DNA of 61,793 nt from Saccoglossus kowalevskii. Its lineage: Eukaryota; Hemichordata; Enteropneusta; Harrimaniidae. The position numbers and the translations under genes are program-made. The stretch spans positions 282,883-344,675 of the forward strand of contig NW_003149268.1 of NCBI RefSeq assembly GCF_000003605.2, in the 5' to 3' direction. The notes under the pieces are model-generated. The model saw only the letters and a list, made by a program, of their open reading frames with translations, was not told the DNA's origin and searched no databases. Of the stretch, positions 59,401-61,793 are shown one piece after another (position 1 is the first letter of the stretch; every line of letters begins with the position of its first letter).

Positions 59401-60902
59401 AGTGATCGGCGACACGATTCACGAAAACTAATAATTTATGGATTCATAGATAATTGTTCCAGACAGCGTGGCGTTAATATTTACCTCTATGGTGTGAATA
59501 ACTAACTGTTAACAGTATAACAGTTATAATAGAGAATTGTTATCGTGATGTTAATCGCGTTAATTAATTAGGTATGACAATCTGCATGACCTGTTTACTC
59601 TGCGCATGGAGCTATTTTACCTCCATGGTCTGCGTTAGTTACTTGTAAATTTAACCCGAAAAAAGTGAGCTCATATCATTTTCACCGAAATTTGTCTCAT
59701 CTGAATTTCGGACACCAGCTATATAGTATATAAGTGAACATCGTATCATACTATTTAACAACCTGTCACCGTCGTGATTACGTAAATGATATTAAAATAT
59801 GTATCATTATTGGTGTAACAACACGTTGCAATGAATCAAATAATACCATATTCATTATATAATACTTGCCATTCTGTCCTATTATTCAAAATAAAATATG
59901 TATATCATCAAAAGTGATTTTTTTTTCCACTTCTATGCATGAGATTTTTACGTTTTATTTTGTAGCTCGGGTAAATTTCGTACGATATGATTTCCACTGC
60001 TTACTATAAAATGATAAATAAAAATAAATTAAACTGAAAATAAATAACAACAAATACATACATAAATGAATAAATACACGTATAACTTGGATAATTCATT
60101 AATATATTTCAAATGTAAATATTGCTATATCATATATCAATAAGGTCTGAGCAGCTTGGGTTGGTCCTGGAGGGGGTACATATCAAAACGCGGCAATGTG
60201 TATATAGTGCGACTACTATTGGAAATCAGAGTTTACTATAAATAAGGGGATGGCATTAAAACTCTGAGTGGGCCCGAGGTTATAGCTGAGCAGCTGTTCA
60301 ACATACTATTGTATTTTATTCGCAGTGCTGAGCCGAATTTGTACAAAAAATACACTGACATTGTTTTTAGATTTCACTGTAAAATCTCTTGGATATTTTT
60401 TACTGTTTCCTTTTTTCAAATGTTAGTCATATTTTGCCCCATTCAATAATTTGAGACCGGAGTGGGCTAGTAAAAATAAAAATTCTCGGGCGAAGAGAAA
60501 TTAAAAACAAATTTTCTTGAAGGCTATACTAATGTAACCGAATTTGCAAAACAATTACCGGGCATATGTGACTAAACTATTTGCAGAAAACTAATTTTCC
60601 CGATTTACCATTTTTTTGGTAACCCCTAGCCCCAGACCAATAGTTTGAGCCCGAACACACGTTAAAGCAGAACCCCGTGAACACCTGTATAAACTGTGCA
60701 ACATTGTTCAATATTTTGCATAACTACGTCTCTGCTGTTGTGTTTTATAGATTTAGCTGCGTTGTACGTTGTAAATATAGCGACGGTGTCGAACTGCCTG
60801 TGTCACAGCTTCTGAATTTAAATGAATATACATGCATATTGAATTACCGAAACCCCCGGGCGGGCTAAGATGTCACGGGAAGGGCGACTAAAACATACTT
60901 AC
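59401..60902. other. Mostly unique sequence, nothing supported
   Basis: AT-rich up to about 60250, then progressively richer in CpG. Plus frame 60677-60868 has no supporting context. Confidence 0.4.
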
Positions 60903-61073
60903 TACAGACTCGGGGGACTGCCAACAGAACTCAAAACATCGACCCTGTTCTTGTAAACACATTTTGGACGAAAAAGATCCTTTTTGATTATTACCTAGGC
61001 GATGATTTTTTAGGGATATTCTTCCCGAAAAAGTTACAGTACGTTTATGAAATTTTCGGGAAAGGTATCCCAT
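60903..61073 (-). CDS. Possible first coding exon, minus strand, unidentified protein
   Basis: ATG at 61071-61073, with G at +4, opens 57 codons that run into a consensus donor, GTCTGTA|GTAAGTATG, at 60903/60902, ending on a codon boundary. The translation starts MGYLSRKFHKRTVTFSGRIS, continues through a basic, Ser/Asn-rich stretch and ends CLQEQGRCFEFCWQSPESV, with no signal peptide or membrane segment. Placement is right for a gene start: CpG-richer DNA begins here and continues to the window end. The next exon should start in phase 0; none of the candidates at 38-60 kb is a certain match. No family recognised. Confidence 0.32.
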
Positions 61074-61793
61074 TTGTGCGGCACATCAAGTATACACCTC
61101 CGAAGCGAGCGTCCGTCACGTTAGATGTGATGGTTGCTAAATACGAATGGAAATTGTTATTACGATTATGTGCTTTCTTGTTTGAATTCACAAATAATAC
61201 AATGATATCTATATACTATACAAACCGAAATGTCAGTAACTCTGTATCATCATAGTTTTCAAACGTAATTTTAAACAGAATCCTCAATCTAAAAAAAACA
61301 ACACAATCTGCAGCTAATAAAAACGAAAGAACAGCTCGATTAATTATAGAGGGCGCCATTTACTGGTTTGAAAGATAGCCGAGTTTCCCATCACAACTTG
61401 TACCCACAATATACCTCAAACAACATGATGGCGGCAATGGGATTGAATTCCCTTTTACTTCAATTGTTCATGTAATTGTATATACAACTATTTTATTATG
61501 TCGACACAAGAAATATGGCCAAGGGTTCATGGAATTCATGACCAATCTTCGAATTCTCGGCAGTAATTTAAGACGACGAAAATGCACCCAAAACAATAAA
61601 CTGTTCTGGTTGTTTTCGTCATAAATAGCTTCATTTTACAATGGATTTTCAAACAAATGTATCATTATCTAATGCATACTTTGAGACAACATGGATAGCA
61701 AAGTGATATATTATTATCCGTTAGTTGAAGAGCGGTAGTAGCGAGATATGGGGATAAACAAAGACGGCGATTTTGAATGTATACCACAGGGAG
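61074..61793. promoter_or_regulatory. Probable promoter region, perhaps bidirectional
   Basis: Upstream of the candidate first exon are YY1-like sites in both orientations: gcgccatt near 61353 (minus) and gatggcggc near 61427 (plus). A third related motif, ggcgattttg, is near 61766. The plus-strand ATGATGGCGGCAATGG opens only 16 codons. No TATA box at a convincing distance. A divergent plus-strand gene beyond the window end is possible but not shown. Confidence 0.3.

Overview
The window is 61.8 kb of AT-rich (roughly two thirds A+T) animal-type nuclear DNA. It looks like a marine invertebrate: no dense coding, many short satellites, tRNA-derived SINE fragments, TA- and TTAA-flanked MITEs, and several elements with a tandem core, a microsatellite and a terminal hairpin, as in the pearl/HINE (Helentron-associated) class described from molluscs and other invertebrates. 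I cannot fix the phylum, and no protein family was recognised with certainty.

Layout. 0-3.5 kb: 110-bp tandem array with a hairpin terminus, a TTAA-bounded MITE candidate, a 34-copy 26-bp satellite and a 94-bp tandem. 3.5-14 kb: mostly unique AT-rich DNA with a TA-flanked MITE and scattered possible exons. 14.1-15.5 kb: 149-bp array with hairpin terminus. 16-32 kb: mostly unique DNA with a TTAA MITE, a 339-bp inverted-repeat element, a 33-bp and a 31-bp array and a SINE fragment. 32.4-50 kb: densest repeat region, with 178-, 157- and 161-bp arrays, two more hairpin termini, four copies of one MITE family and two SINE copies. 50.3-52.4 kb: 17-bp and 46-bp arrays, then an 839-bp inverted-repeat element that encloses an intact 87-codon ORF. 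52.4-61.8 kb: mostly unique, with one more MITE and CpG-richer DNA near 58.4-59.4 and 60.8-61.8 kb that looks like promoter sequence.

Genes. The best reading is one or more genes on the minus strand starting near 61.1 kb (a 57-codon first coding exon with a consensus 5' splice site), with an alternative 5' exon near 59.3 kb and small possible exons further left. Two pairs of these (38.2 with 30.2 kb, 10.6 with 8.1 kb) join in phase, but at this base composition short open stretches with splice-like ends are expected by chance, so confidences are low. Plus-strand last-exon candidates lie at 7.0, 13.0 and 55.5 kb. RNA-seq or a protein search is needed to accept any of them. The repeat calls rest directly on the sequence and are much firmer.
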